Assembly: GCA_017528045.1 (NCBI GenBank)
Contig: JAFXPG010000004.1
Span: forward strand, 1-64,000
Length of the DNA stretch: 64,000 nt
DNA from: Alphaproteobacteria bacterium
GTDB lineage: Bacteria; Pseudomonadota; Alphaproteobacteria; Rs-D84
Direction: 5' to 3'
Part shown: piece by piece, positions 8,533 to 16,601 of the stretch
Layout: each line of letters starts with the position of its first letter
How positions within the stretch are numbered: position 1 is the stretch's first letter
Translations under genes and position numbers: made by a program
Notes under the pieces: model-generated
Database searches by the model: none
Seen by the model: only the letters and a program-made list of their open reading frames with translations
What the model was told of the DNA's origin: nothing

Positions 8533-8883
8533 TTACATATCTAAATTATCTAATAATTGTTCAATTCTATCTGCACGTTCTAATGTATCATCATAAACGA
8601 ATCTTATTTCTGGAACATATTTTTGATTCATTTTTTGCGCCAAAGCGAATCGCACCATTTTTGTTATCTCATCTAAACGTTTTTGTGTTGCTTCCTTATT
8701 ATCGTGTGCATAAAAAAACAATTTAACAAATTGCATTCCACCATGTGATTCTGCACCAACCAAAGAAACACCACGAATCAAATCATCATCAAAAAAATCA
8801 TGTTGTAAAATCTCTGATATCAAAGTTTGGACTTTACTTGATATTTTTTCAGACCTGTTAGAATTGATTTGCTTTTTCATCAT
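8533..8883 (-). CDS. rbfA: Ribosome-binding factor A
   Basis: 116 residues with the type-II KH fold sequence of RbfA: SEKISSKVQTLISEIL, then VSLVGAESHGGMQFVKLFFYA, then VRFALAQKMNQKYVPEIRFVYDDTLE. It binds the 30S subunit and helps mature the 16S 5' end. First gene of the rbfA-lepA unit. AAAAGG lies 7 bases before the first of two adjacent ATGs. Confidence 0.95.
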   Translation of the reverse strand: MMKKQINSNRSEKISSKVQTLISEILQHDFFDDDLIRGVSLVGAESHGGMQFVKLFFYAHDNKEATQKRLDEITKMVRFALAQKMNQKYVPEIRFVYDDTLERADRIEQLLDNLDM

Positions 8884-8916
8884 AATACGGCCTTTTGATA
8901 AAATTTAGTTGCGGCA

Positions 8917-8945
8917 ATGATACACTGGTATATAAAAAAACACAA
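8917..8945 (-). promoter_or_regulatory. Sigma-70-type promoter for rbfA-lepA
   Basis: TTGTGT, 17-base spacer, TATCAT on the minus strand, 34 bases before rbfA. Confidence 0.55.
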
Positions 8946-8963
8946 GAAAATATTTAATTCAAC

Positions 8964-8992
8964 TTGAACCTTTTTTATAAATATTTTATATT
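8964..8992 (+). promoter_or_regulatory. Promoter giving an apparently leaderless DedA-type mRNA
   Basis: TTGAAC, 17-base spacer, TATATT. The -10 ends only 6 bases before the ATG at 8999, and there is no Shine-Dalgarno, so transcription should begin at or next to the start codon. Confidence 0.6.
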
Positions 8993-8998
8993 CTGATC

Positions 8999-9571
8999 AT
9001 GAAAATAATAAATAAAGTCTTGGATAAATCTGCAGAACCTTGGTACGCTTGGGTTGTGTTTGTTATGACGGTGTTTGAATCTATATTTTTGTTCATACCA
9101 CCAGAAGTTTTTATGACCCCAGCAATAGTTGCAAATAAAAAACGCGCACTGCCTGTAACAATTGCTGCAGCATTTGGATCATTAGTCGGCGGTGCAATTG
9201 CATATATGATTGGTTTATGGTTATTTGATACAGTTGGGATATGGTTAATTGAACATGTTGCCAGTATTGAAAAATTTGAATTAACAAAAAATTTATTCAC
9301 TAAATATGGGGTATTGATAATTATTGGAACAGCCATTACACCTATACCTTATAAACTGTTGGCTATATGTGCCGGCTTTTTAAATTACCCTGTTTTATTG
9401 TTTTTATCCGTATCTGCAATATTTAGAACAGGACGTTTTGGTATTGTTGGATTTTTATTGTGGCGTTTTCAAAAGCAAGCAAACGACATTGTAAAAAAAT
9501 ATTCATGGCAATTAATTATTGCGGCAGTTGTTTTTGCTCTATTAGGTTTATTAATAATAACAGTTATTTAA
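8999..9571 (+). CDS. YqaA/DedA-family (SNARE-associated, VTT domain) membrane protein
   Basis: 190 residues, all-helical integral membrane protein. It has the VTT-domain pattern: FIPPEVFMTPAIVAN, then a Gly-rich segment (AAFGSLVGGAIAYMIGLWLF), then KNLFTKYGVLIIIGTAITPIPYKLLAICAGFL and a late FRTGRFGIVGFLLW. The YqaA branch is short like this one. DedA relatives move or flip lipids such as undecaprenyl phosphate and support the proton gradient, but the exact substrate here is unknown. It stands alone upstream of the ftsEX group, whose own promoter lies in the 49-base gap. Confidence 0.85.
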   Translation: MKIINKVLDKSAEPWYAWVVFVMTVFESIFLFIPPEVFMTPAIVANKKRALPVTIAAAFGSLVGGAIAYMIGLWLFDTVGIWLIEHVASIEKFELTKNLFTKYGVLIIIGTAITPIPYKLLAICAGFLNYPVLLFLSVSAIFRTGRFGIVGFLLWRFQKQANDIVKKYSWQLIIAAVVFALLGLLIITVI

Positions 9572-9582
9572 ATAAATAAGCC

Positions 9583-9611
9583 TTGCCCAAAAAAATTTTT
9601 TTTACTAATAT
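9583..9611 (+). promoter_or_regulatory. Promoter for ftsE-ftsX-YdcF-plsC, nearly leaderless
   Basis: TTGCCC, 17-base spacer, TAATAT. The -10 ends 9 bases before the ftsE ATG, so the 5' leader would be about 2-3 bases. No Shine-Dalgarno is present. Confidence 0.5.
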
Positions 9612-9620
9612 TCAAATATT

Positions 9621-10412
9621 ATGGAAGGACAAACAGTTATATCTTTTGCTAATGTGTCTGCTGGTTATGACAAAGGACCAGATGTACTGACTGATGTATC
9701 TTTCAATATAAGCAGTGGTTCTTTTTATTTTTTAACTGGTGCCAGTGGTGCCGGTAAAACAACATTGTTACGTTTAATATATCAATTACATAAACCAAAT
9801 AAAGGTCATATAAAATTATTTGGACAAGATTGTTCTTCTATAAATCGTGATGAAATTTCTAAATTACGACATAAGATGGTAATAGTTTTCCAAGAATATT
9901 CGCTGATATCTCACATGACCGTTTTTGATAACGTTGCTCTGCCTTTGCGTGTTCGCGGTTTTACACAAGATAAAATAAAAAAATTGGTTACAAAAACACT
10001 TGAATGGGTTGGACTGGGTAAGTATGCAAATGCATATCCTATGGAATTAAGTGGCGGACAACAGCAACGTGTTTCTGTTGCAAGGGCGATAATTATTCAA
10101 CCAAATATTTTACTAGCAGACGAACCAACTGGAAATTTAGACGATGATAACGCACAACGTTTAATGGAATTATTTATTCAAATGAATAAAGTTTTTGGAA
10201 CAACTGTTATTTTAGCTACCCATAACAAAAAACTACTAGAAACATACAGATTTCCTTTAATTCTGGTTGAAAATCATCATGTCGCATTTTCTGGAATTAA
10301 TGATAACAACCCAATGTTTGAAAATGCTAGAAAATGGAAAGGACCAAAACCTCAATCACAAACAGATTTTTCAAAACTGTCTAAACAATTCGAAGATATT
10401 GGGAATTCATAA
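9621..10412 (+). CDS. ftsE: Cell-division ABC transporter ATP-binding protein FtsE
   Basis: 263 residues, ABC ATPase. Walker A GASGAGKT (40-47), Q-loop VFQEYSL, signature ELSGGQQQR, Walker B ILLADEPTGNLD and H-loop ATHNKKL are all present. FtsE powers FtsX, which relays the signal to periplasmic amidase activators at the septum; the NlpD-like protein at 58247-59641 belongs to the class of such activators. The ~30-residue C-terminal extension after SGINDNN is longer than in E. coli FtsE. ftsX follows with no gap. Confidence 0.94.
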   Translation: MEGQTVISFANVSAGYDKGPDVLTDVSFNISSGSFYFLTGASGAGKTTLLRLIYQLHKPNKGHIKLFGQDCSSINRDEISKLRHKMVIVFQEYSLISHMTVFDNVALPLRVRGFTQDKIKKLVTKTLEWVGLGKYANAYPMELSGGQQQRVSVARAIIIQPNILLADEPTGNLDDDNAQRLMELFIQMNKVFGTTVILATHNKKLLETYRFPLILVENHHVAFSGINDNNPMFENARKWKGPKPQSQTDFSKLSKQFEDIGNS

Positions 10413-11252
10413 ATGAAAAAAACATCTCTTGTATTTTCACTAAATAAAGATCAATCAATGTTTATGACTGTTATTATGTCTATATTGACTTTTATATCTG
10501 TTTTGGCTTTTGGATTATCTTTGTCTGTAGCAACAGGTGTAATTCATTGGAATACACAATGGGATAAATACGCAACAATTCAAATTACAAAACCAGAAAA
10601 TACAGAAGCAGTAAAAAATATACTTTTACAAAATAAAGATAAAATAGAATACACAAAAGAAATCACAAAAGATGAAATGACTCAAATGATAAAGCCTTGG
10701 ATTTCTGGAAACGCAAAACTAAATGATTATTTACCAAAAATGTATGAAGTAAAAATAAAAGATGCTTCTTATATGAAATTTATGAAAAACGAATTTTCAT
10801 CAAAAGCAAAATTCTTACCTCATACATCTGCTTTAAAAACATCAGTATCTGCAGGTTGGAAATTGGTTTGTATAACAACATTGATATTTTTCATTATGCT
10901 GGCATCTATTGGTATTTGTGTATCTTATATATCAAAAAATATTGCTATGCTACACAAACATGAACTAGAAATTTTAAATCAAGTTGGTGCTTCTGATAAA
11001 TTTATTGCAAAACAAATGCAAATTATTGTTGGAAAAATAAGCACAATTGCATGTTTTACAGGTTTTCTATTTGCGATTCCTATTCTTTTATTAATTGTAT
11101 CCAGCGCACATTCTGCACGTGTTGGTTTGATGTCAACTTTATCTTTGTCTGGTTATGATTGGTTTGCTTTATTAATATTATCCGTTTCTATAATAATATA
11201 TTCTGTGTATATAACTAAAAAAACAACTTTAAAAATATTATCTGGAAATTAA
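10413..11252 (+). CDS. ftsX: Cell-division ABC transporter permease FtsX
   Basis: 279 residues. One N-terminal membrane helix (residues ~20-42), an extracytoplasmic domain (~45-145), then three helices near 150-172, 205-230 and 250-270, the FtsX layout. The cytoplasmic stretch KHELEILNQVGASDKFI between helices 2 and 3 is the typical coupling segment. It begins immediately after ftsE and its stop overlaps the next gene (TAATG). Sequence is weakly conserved, as usual for FtsX, so identity rests on topology and position. Confidence 0.9.
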   Translation: MKKTSLVFSLNKDQSMFMTVIMSILTFISVLAFGLSLSVATGVIHWNTQWDKYATIQITKPENTEAVKNILLQNKDKIEYTKEITKDEMTQMIKPWISGNAKLNDYLPKMYEVKIKDASYMKFMKNEFSSKAKFLPHTSALKTSVSAGWKLVCITTLIFFIMLASIGICVSYISKNIAMLHKHELEILNQVGASDKFIAKQMQIIVGKISTIACFTGFLFAIPILLLIVSSAHSARVGLMSTLSLSGYDWFALLILSVSIIIYSVYITKKTTLKILSGN

Positions 11253-11758
11253 TGAAATATATTCCCGCTTCTTTGATATTAATATTTTGTTTTATATTCG
11301 GTGGATTAATGTTTAAGTCCATGACACCGCCAAGATGTGGTTCATTAATTGAAAACGATAACATATTTGTATTAACTGGCGATACTCGCAGAATACCTTA
11401 TGCTTTAAAAAAATTAGATAATATAAAATATGGTAAATTATACATAATAGGTGCTGGTGCAAATAATATTATTAACAGTCCACATACAATAATAGAATCA
11501 GCATCAAAATCAACTTATCAAAATGCATTAGCAATAAAAAACATTGTTCAAACAAATTTATTAGAACGAATCGTTATAGTCACCACAGAAGATCATATGA
11601 ATCGTGCTTTATATTTATTGCGTAATGAAATGCCAAACATAGATATCGTTGCTTGCCCTGCCTCATTAACAGGTATGTCAACACCTGCAAGATTAAAACG
11701 GTGGACAATAGAATATATAAAATATATAGTTACTATGTTCGGTATCAAAGAAGGTTAA
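11252..11758 (+). CDS. YdcF/DUF218-family protein
   Basis: 168 residues with one N-terminal membrane anchor (residues ~4-22). The DUF218 core follows: NDNIFVLTGDTRRIPYAL, LYIIGAGANN, the STYQNALAIKNIV acid/amide motif region and IVIVTTEDHMNRALYLL. Members (SanA, ElyC, YdcF) act at the envelope, often in peptidoglycan or lipid-carrier metabolism, and some bind S-adenosylmethionine. The place between ftsX and plsC is conserved in many alphaproteobacteria. Translation is coupled to ftsX by a one-base overlap. Confidence 0.88.
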   Translation: MKYIPASLILIFCFIFGGLMFKSMTPPRCGSLIENDNIFVLTGDTRRIPYALKKLDNIKYGKLYIIGAGANNIINSPHTIIESASKSTYQNALAIKNIVQTNLLERIVIVTTEDHMNRALYLLRNEMPNIDIVACPASLTGMSTPARLKRWTIEYIKYIVTMFGIKEG

Positions 11759-11759
11759 T

Positions 11760-12467
11760 ATGTTAAAAACTATTTTTTTCAATTTTATTATATATATATG
11801 GTTTGTTTTATGGACACCTTTTTTATTAGTTGGACTGGTATCTTCAAAATTAGAACGTTCTTTTATTTTAGCCGATGCTTGGGGGGTTTTATTTCTTGCC
11901 AGAATAATAGCGGGTATAAAATATGAAATACATTACCCTGTTAATAATGAAAACGGAATTCCTTTACAACATAATGTCAATTCGCGTTTAGATGGTCGCG
12001 CAATAATCGCATCCAAACACATGTCTGTATTAGAAGTTGGAATATTAGTAACCCACATACCAAACGCATTTTTTATAATGAAACGAGAATTATTATGGAT
12101 ACCCATATACGGTTGGGCTTTTGCCAGAATTGGTTTAATAGGTGTAAACCGTAAACGTGGTGCTACAAATATGAATATTTTAGTTAATAAAGTGACAAAA
12201 AATATTATGAAAGGAATGACTTTAATTATTTTCCCAGAAGGGACAAGAGTTTACCCTAATCAAAACGTTCCTTTGAAAAGAGGCTTATTATTTTTAGCCA
12301 GTAATTTAAAATTACCTATCATGCCTGTTGGAGTAGATACTGGTTTATATTGGCCAAAACGTGGAAAAATTAAATCTGGAACAACACATATTTACTTTGA
12401 ACCAGAAATACCTTCTTCTGCATCTTTAGAAGAAATCAGACAAGCTATAAACAAACACAGCTGTTAG
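11760..12467 (+). CDS. plsC: 1-acyl-sn-glycerol-3-phosphate acyltransferase
   Basis: 235 residues. It makes phosphatidic acid by acylating lysophosphatidate at the inner membrane. One or two N-terminal membrane segments are visible. The catalytic motif is the HX4E variant (SKHMSVLEVG) rather than HX4D, as in many alphaproteobacterial PlsC. The glycerol-phosphate motif FPEGTRV and the motif IMPVGVDTG are intact. It works with PlsY (33074-33661), which supplies its substrate. It ends two bases before the convergent nuclease gene. Confidence 0.93.
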   Translation: MLKTIFFNFIIYIWFVLWTPFLLVGLVSSKLERSFILADAWGVLFLARIIAGIKYEIHYPVNNENGIPLQHNVNSRLDGRAIIASKHMSVLEVGILVTHIPNAFFIMKRELLWIPIYGWAFARIGLIGVNRKRGATNMNILVNKVTKNIMKGMTLIIFPEGTRVYPNQNVPLKRGLLFLASNLKLPIMPVGVDTGLYWPKRGKIKSGTTHIYFEPEIPSSASLEEIRQAINKHSC

Positions 12468-12468
12468 A

Positions 12469-12891
12469 TTATTTATTATCTAAACACCAGCTTTTTCTTT
12501 TTCCGCCGGAATAAGCACGAGCTATTTTTTCTTTAATCAAAACAGATCCAATATCACGATTAGCAGAATCGTAAACAGATGCATCTATTCTGCCAACATA
12601 TTTATCATTTTTTATATTTTTGATTTCCACCTCAGACCCAACAGGTATTAATTCACTTAATCTTTGTTTGGCATATTGTGCCCTTATTATTTCATCTTTA
12701 CATTGTCCATTCATTTCAGGCGTATCAACATTATTTAAACGGACTTTTACAGACATAACTTCTGAATTTCTAGATAATTTAACATCAGCAACAAAAGTGT
12801 CTCCATCTATTATCTTTTTAACCGTAACTGGCACAGCCAAACAATTTTGACATAATATAATAGATAAAAATACAAATAAATATCTGTTCAT
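12469..12891 (-). CDS. Secreted staphylococcal-nuclease-like (SNase) protein
   Basis: 140 residues with a signal peptide (cleavage likely after CLA, residue ~19). The OB-fold nuclease motifs are present: Asp31 in IDGDTF, Arg51 and Glu59 in VRLNNVDTPE, and Arg101 in DKYVGR. These are the equivalents of SNase Asp21, Arg35, Glu43 and Arg87, so it should be catalytically competent. Cys64 and Cys136 may form a disulfide. It probably digests nucleic acid outside the inner membrane. It follows tolB by 7 bases and could be co-transcribed with it. Confidence 0.9.
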   Translation of the reverse strand: MNRYLFVFLSIILCQNCLAVPVTVKKIIDGDTFVADVKLSRNSEVMSVKVRLNNVDTPEMNGQCKDEIIRAQYAKQRLSELIPVGSEVEIKNIKNDKYVGRIDASVYDSANRDIGSVLIKEKIARAYSGGKRKSWCLDNK

Positions 12892-12898
12892 AAATCAA

Positions 12899-14221
12899 TT
12901 ATGGTAACTTTGGAGACCAAGTTGGTTCTGTTCCGTTAACACCATCTGGCAAATCAATATCATAAATATTCTGACCTGTGATATCCACACTGCGAATATG
13001 ACTTATGCGTTCCATACCATCATCTGTTTTTTCAGTTTCATAATAAACAACTCTGCGAGAACCAGGTGCCCAAGAAGGTGCTTCCATATACCAACCACCA
13101 GCCAATATTTTTTCATGTCTGCCTTGTGGATTCATAATACCAACATAAAAGGTATCATCCGCCATTTTTGTAAAAGCAATAAATTGACCATCAGGAGACC
13201 AAGCAGGAGTAGCATAACGCCCTGCTCCAAAAGTTATACGTTTTTGTTTACCTGTATTTAAATCTAAAACATGAATTTGTTGAGAGCCTGTACTATCTGA
13301 ATTAAATGCCAGATATTTTCCATCTGGTGAATAAGAAGGACTGGTATCTATATGTTTCCCAAAAGTCAATTGTTTCAAAGTCTTGTCATTAATATTATAT
13401 TCATATATATTTGTTATACCGTTTTTAACCAAAGACAAAGCAACTTTATTACCATCTGGTGAAAAACGTGGAGCGAAACTCATTCCACCAAAATTACCTA
13501 ATTTCATTTGATCACCAGTATCTAAATCTAAAACCCAAACCATAGGATCATCATTACGATAAGATAAAAATATCACATTTGACATATTTGGTGAAAAATG
13601 TGGTGACATAACCATTGTTTTTTTATCCGATAAATAACGCATTCCATAACCATCCTGATCCATAATAGCCATACGTTTAGTTCTGTTTTTTACAGAACCT
13701 GTTTCCGCAATAAATACTATTTGTGTATCAAAATATCCCGTTTCACCCGTTAAACGTTCATATATAGCATCCGCCATAATATGCGCTAAACGACGTACAG
13801 ATTTTTTAGAAGCAACTAAACTTTGCGCTTCTATCTGTTCTTTGCCATTAACATCCCAAAGATAAAATTCTAATTTATAATCATCCTTGCCTTCTGCTTT
13901 CAAAGAAGCTTGAACCAAATTTTGTGTTTTTATCGCAGCCCAACTTTTAAAATTTGGCATATCATTCATTTTTACAAATTCCGGAAAAGCATCATGATTT
14001 ACTATTCTGAAAAGTCCAGTTCTTTTCAAATCATTTTCAACAACTTCTCTTAACATCTTTGCATCAGAATTTGAAACTTTACCAACAACTTCAAATTTTT
14101 GAACTGCTATTGAAATAGGATCAACACCACCAGCCACAACATCGACATGTAATTCTGCACGTGCATTACTAATAAATAAAACAGATAAAAATGTCATAAA
14201 AACATATATAAATTTACGCAT
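12899..14221 (-). CDS. tolB: Tol-Pal system periplasmic protein TolB
   Basis: 440 residues. Signal peptide ending at ARA (~residue 22), an N-terminal alpha/beta domain (~25-165), then a six-bladed beta-propeller whose PD40 repeats are obvious (FSPDGNKVAL, YSPDGKYLAFNSD, WSPDGQFIAFTK, WAPGSRRVVY). TolB links Pal in the outer membrane to TolA and helps outer-membrane constriction. The gene is complete. tolA, tolQ, tolR and pal are not in this window, so the usual tol-pal operon is split. AAAGGAAAGG precedes the ATG. Confidence 0.97.
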   Translation of the reverse strand: MRKFIYVFMTFLSVLFISNARAELHVDVVAGGVDPISIAVQKFEVVGKVSNSDAKMLREVVENDLKRTGLFRIVNHDAFPEFVKMNDMPNFKSWAAIKTQNLVQASLKAEGKDDYKLEFYLWDVNGKEQIEAQSLVASKKSVRRLAHIMADAIYERLTGETGYFDTQIVFIAETGSVKNRTKRMAIMDQDGYGMRYLSDKKTMVMSPHFSPNMSNVIFLSYRNDDPMVWVLDLDTGDQMKLGNFGGMSFAPRFSPDGNKVALSLVKNGITNIYEYNINDKTLKQLTFGKHIDTSPSYSPDGKYLAFNSDSTGSQQIHVLDLNTGKQKRITFGAGRYATPAWSPDGQFIAFTKMADDTFYVGIMNPQGRHEKILAGGWYMEAPSWAPGSRRVVYYETEKTDDGMERISHIRSVDITGQNIYDIDLPDGVNGTEPTWSPKLP

Positions 14222-14250
14222 ATAAAATCCTTTCCTTTAAATACTGAATT

Positions 14251-14279
14251 ATGATAATCAAAAATTTTTTATTATACAA
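14251..14279 (-). promoter_or_regulatory. Possible promoter of tolB
   Basis: TTGTAT, 17-base spacer, TATCAT on the minus strand, about 30 bases before tolB. Confidence 0.45.
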
Positions 14280-14351
14280 ACACAAAATCAAAATAATTGT
14301 AATACTTTAATCAACACAAACGCCTATATTTCCGCCATTACAAAGATATAC

Positions 14352-14397
14352 ACAAATGTATTGACAAATGTAAATACAATGATATAGTCACTTGTAA
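14352..14397 (+). promoter_or_regulatory. Promoter and candidate operator of the ribbon-helix-helix gene
   Basis: TTGACA (14361-14366), 16-base spacer, TATAGT (14383-14388). Two copies of acaaatgta (14352-14360 and 14364-14372) lie 12 bases apart across the -35. A tacaa...ttgta dyad spans the -10. This is the arrangement expected for autoregulation by a small dimeric repressor. Confidence 0.6.
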
Positions 14398-14421
14398 TTA
14401 CTGATGTATAGGAGATTGTCA

Positions 14422-14652
14422 ATGCCTAATGTAATGCAACAATTATTTGTGATGAACATTGAATCTTTATTAAAAGAATACGCAGCATATCGTGCTTTTA
14501 ATAAATCAGATTGCGTTATAAATATGCGTATTCCTCATCAAATATTGGAAAAAATTAAAGAACTAGCAGACACACAACATGTACCCTATCAATCCCTAAT
14601 ATCTTCTGTGCTATTTTCTTTGGCAAATATAGATGATTCAAAAAAAGATTAA
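14422..14652 (+). CDS. Orphan ribbon-helix-helix (CopG/antitoxin-like) regulator
   Basis: 76 residues. The C-terminal part reads CVINMRIPHQILEKIKELADTQHVPYQSLISSVLF: a short basic-flanked beta-strand (VINMRI) followed by two helices with the Ala-then-Ser/Leu pattern of CopG/BrnA-like antitoxins and repressors. The start is the ATG at 14422, 7 bases after GGAG; an ATG at 14404 would lie upstream of that ribosome site. No toxin gene lies beside it: the neighbours are tolB and a membrane protein on the other strand. It may therefore be a free-standing autoregulated repressor. Confidence 0.75.
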   Translation: MPNVMQQLFVMNIESLLKEYAAYRAFNKSDCVINMRIPHQILEKIKELADTQHVPYQSLISSVLFSLANIDDSKKD

Positions 14653-14671
14653 AACGATTATAACAATAATA

Positions 14672-14699
14672 AAAAAACGTCCCAAACGGGACGTTTTTT
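14672..14699. terminator. Bidirectional rho-independent terminator
   Basis: 12-bp stem (aaaaaacgtccc / gggacgtttttt), 4-base loop, A/T runs on both sides. It serves the regulator on the plus strand and the small membrane protein on the minus strand. Confidence 0.88.
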
Positions 14700-14712
14700 A
14701 ATAACCAAACTT

Positions 14713-14988
14713 TTACCAGCCAGTTCTTAACTGAGTAGCACATTCAACACCATTTGCATCTGTAAATGGCAAACTTAAAACAAATGTTAAAATAACAGAT
14801 ATCATAAACAACATAGCAATACCAACAATAACAGCTATACCTTGTTTTTTAACATCTTCTACTTTTGCTTCACCTTTAGAAATATAAGTCCATGCCCAAC
14901 TTGCTAAATAGAAAGCCATACCTATCAAAGCGCCGGTTCTAAGAACTTTAAAAACACTTTGCAAACGTAATATTAAATCGCAATCCAT
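14713..14988 (-). CDS. Small two-helix membrane protein, TrbC/VirB2-like
   Basis: 91 residues with two hydrophobic helices (~18-36 and ~50-72) joined by a short charged loop (ISKGEAKVEDVKKQG). This is the topology and spacing of VirB2/TrbC-type pilins. Unlike typical VirB2 it lacks a clear signal peptide, and no type IV secretion genes are nearby, so the assignment is tentative. Two cysteines (Cys3, Cys84) lie outside the helices. AAAGGAG precedes the ATG. Confidence 0.5.
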   Translation of the reverse strand: MDCDLILRLQSVFKVLRTGALIGMAFYLASWAWTYISKGEAKVEDVKKQGIAVIVGIAMLFMISVILTFVLSLPFTDANGVECATQLRTGW

Positions 14989-15013
14989 ATAAAAACTCCT
15001 TTCTTATGGCTGT

Positions 15014-15042
15014 ATTATATCATAAAAAATAGTATAAACAAA
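15014..15042 (-). promoter_or_regulatory. Promoter of the small membrane protein gene
   Basis: TTTGTT, 17-base spacer, consensus TATAAT on the minus strand, 26 bases before the ATG. Confidence 0.5.
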
Positions 15043-15046
15043 TAAA

Positions 15047-15070
15047 AAAGTGTCACAAATGTGACACTTT
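15047..15070 (-). terminator. Rho-independent terminator of the small lipoprotein gene
   Basis: 10-bp perfect stem (aaagtgtcac / gtgacacttt), 4-base loop, TTTTATT following on the minus strand. Confidence 0.85.
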
Positions 15071-15090
15071 AAATATCAAAATAACATAAA

Positions 15091-15462
15091 TTAATCAGCA
15101 TATGCAGGAACGATAATATATTTGTTTTTTAAAACTTTCTTTTTTCCACATTTATTACAACCACAAGAAGAAGTTGTTTTTTCTTCTGGAAATACAGGAA
15201 CTATTGCTTTTCTGTCATTACGTTCTGCGTAACCAAAAGTGTCTTGCATATACAAATCAGAACATTGTGTGTTGCGATACACAATCTTTTTTGTGTCTTT
15301 TAAAGAACGAATATCTTCGTTAAATTTTTTACCTTTTTCATTATAATAATAAACACAATCTTCGCCTTTTTGACGATAGTTTACGTTTGTTTTATAATAA
15401 TCATAACCAGAACATCCGGCCAATAATGTTAAACTTAATAAAGATAAAATAGTTTTTTTCAT
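15091..15462 (-). CDS. Small cysteine-rich lipoprotein, unknown function
   Basis: 123 residues. Lipobox LLAGC (Cys17) after a short signal peptide. The mature part is Tyr/Lys-rich and contains Cys37, Cys68 and a Cys cluster CGCNKCGKK near residue 100 that could bind a metal or form disulfides. I recognise no family. It is a single-gene unit with its own promoter and terminator and AAAGGAAA before the ATG. Confidence 0.75.
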   Translation of the reverse strand: MKKTILSLLSLTLLAGCSGYDYYKTNVNYRQKGEDCVYYYNEKGKKFNEDIRSLKDTKKIVYRNTQCSDLYMQDTFGYAERNDRKAIVPVFPEEKTTSSCGCNKCGKKKVLKNKYIIVPAYAD

Positions 15463-15511
15463 TTGTTTTCCTTTATTTTTTATTTTCTCGGTTATTCCGA
15501 TTCGTTAGTCA

Positions 15512-15540
15512 AATTGTTGCACAAATACATTGATTGTCAA
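15512..15540 (-). promoter_or_regulatory. Promoter of the small lipoprotein gene
   Basis: TTGACA, 17-base spacer, ACAATT on the minus strand. Confidence 0.6.
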
Positions 15541-15575
15541 GTTTTTTAATAATTACAACAAAAAACACAATTTTA

Positions 15576-15584
15576 TGATATAAT
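15576..15584 (+). promoter_or_regulatory. Extended -10 promoter of the aldolase gene
   Basis: TGATATAAT, an extended -10 (TGnTATAAT), 28 bases before the ATG. The -35 region is poor, as is common with extended -10 promoters. Confidence 0.6.
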
Positions 15585-15612
15585 TTATAAAAACAACGAA
15601 AAGGTACAAAAT

Positions 15613-16554
15613 ATGCACTATTCTGATTTTGGCTTATCTAACACAAAAAGATTATTAATGTCCGCAATGCGTGGTAGTTACGCAGTTCCAGCATTTAATT
15701 TTTATAATATGGAAACTTTAAAAGCCATATTAAAAGCCGCACAAATCACAAACAGTCCAATTATATTAGCTGTTTCAGAATCAGCACTTGAATATATGGA
15801 TAAAGATATTCTTATGGGCATGATACGTGGTGCAAAATATAAAAAGAATCAAATAGCTTTACATCTGGATCATGGTCACAGTTTTGAAATATGTAAACTT
15901 GCGATTGATATTGGATTTTCATCTGTCATGTTTGACGGCAGTGCTTTGCCTTTATCAGAAAACATCAAAATTTCAAGACAAGTTTCAGATTATGCACATA
16001 AATTTAATGTATCAGTTGAAACAGAATTAGGTATCTTATCAGGCACAGAAGACAAAAACACTAAATCTAAAATACATTCTTACACAGATCCAACGATAGT
16101 AAAAGATTTTGTAAAGCAAACAAAAACCGATTCGCTGGCCGTAGCAATTGGAACAGCACACGGTGCATATAAAAGAAAAAACAAAAACGAATCTTTAAGA
16201 TTTGATATTCTTGAAGAAATAGCAAAAACAATACCATCTGTTCCATTAGTTTTACATGGAGCATCAACTATTCCTGAAAAATACATCAAACAAATAAACA
16301 AATTTGGTGGAGATATAAAAAATGCTTATGGAATAGCACCTGCCCAGTTACGCAAAGCCATTTCTTTTCATATTGCAAAAATAAATATAGATTCTGATTC
16401 ACGTCTTGCATTCACAGCTGCAATTCGCGAAACACTATCAAAAAACACAGATATTTTTGATCCAAGAAAATATTTATCCTATGCATCAGAACAAATTACA
16501 AAAAATTGTATTGATGAAATACAAAATATTATGGGATCTGGGTATAAATTTTAA
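15613..16554 (+). CDS. fba: Class II fructose-bisphosphate aldolase
   Basis: 313 residues, TIM-barrel metal-dependent aldolase that splits fructose-1,6-bisphosphate into glyceraldehyde-3-phosphate and dihydroxyacetone phosphate. Family motifs in order: VPAFNFYNMET (N-term), LHLDHGHS (catalytic Asp and zinc His), VETELGILSGTED, GTAHGAY (zinc His) and LHGASTIP (zinc His), then INIDSDSRLAF. A tagatose-bisphosphate specificity cannot be excluded from sequence. Single-gene unit between an extended -10 promoter and a strong terminator. Confidence 0.93.
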   Translation: MHYSDFGLSNTKRLLMSAMRGSYAVPAFNFYNMETLKAILKAAQITNSPIILAVSESALEYMDKDILMGMIRGAKYKKNQIALHLDHGHSFEICKLAIDIGFSSVMFDGSALPLSENIKISRQVSDYAHKFNVSVETELGILSGTEDKNTKSKIHSYTDPTIVKDFVKQTKTDSLAVAIGTAHGAYKRKNKNESLRFDILEEIAKTIPSVPLVLHGASTIPEKYIKQINKFGGDIKNAYGIAPAQLRKAISFHIAKINIDSDSRLAFTAAIRETLSKNTDIFDPRKYLSYASEQITKNCIDEIQNIMGSGYKF

Positions 16555-16555
16555 T

Positions 16556-16583
16556 AAAAAACCGCCATTGATGGCGGTTTTTT
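16556..16583. terminator. Terminator after the aldolase gene (bidirectional)
   Basis: accgcca / tggcggt stem with 4-base loop, A-run before and eight T's after. It also lies just past the stop of efp on the other strand. Confidence 0.88.
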
Positions 16584-16601
16584 TTATATTTATTGTGTTA
16601 T

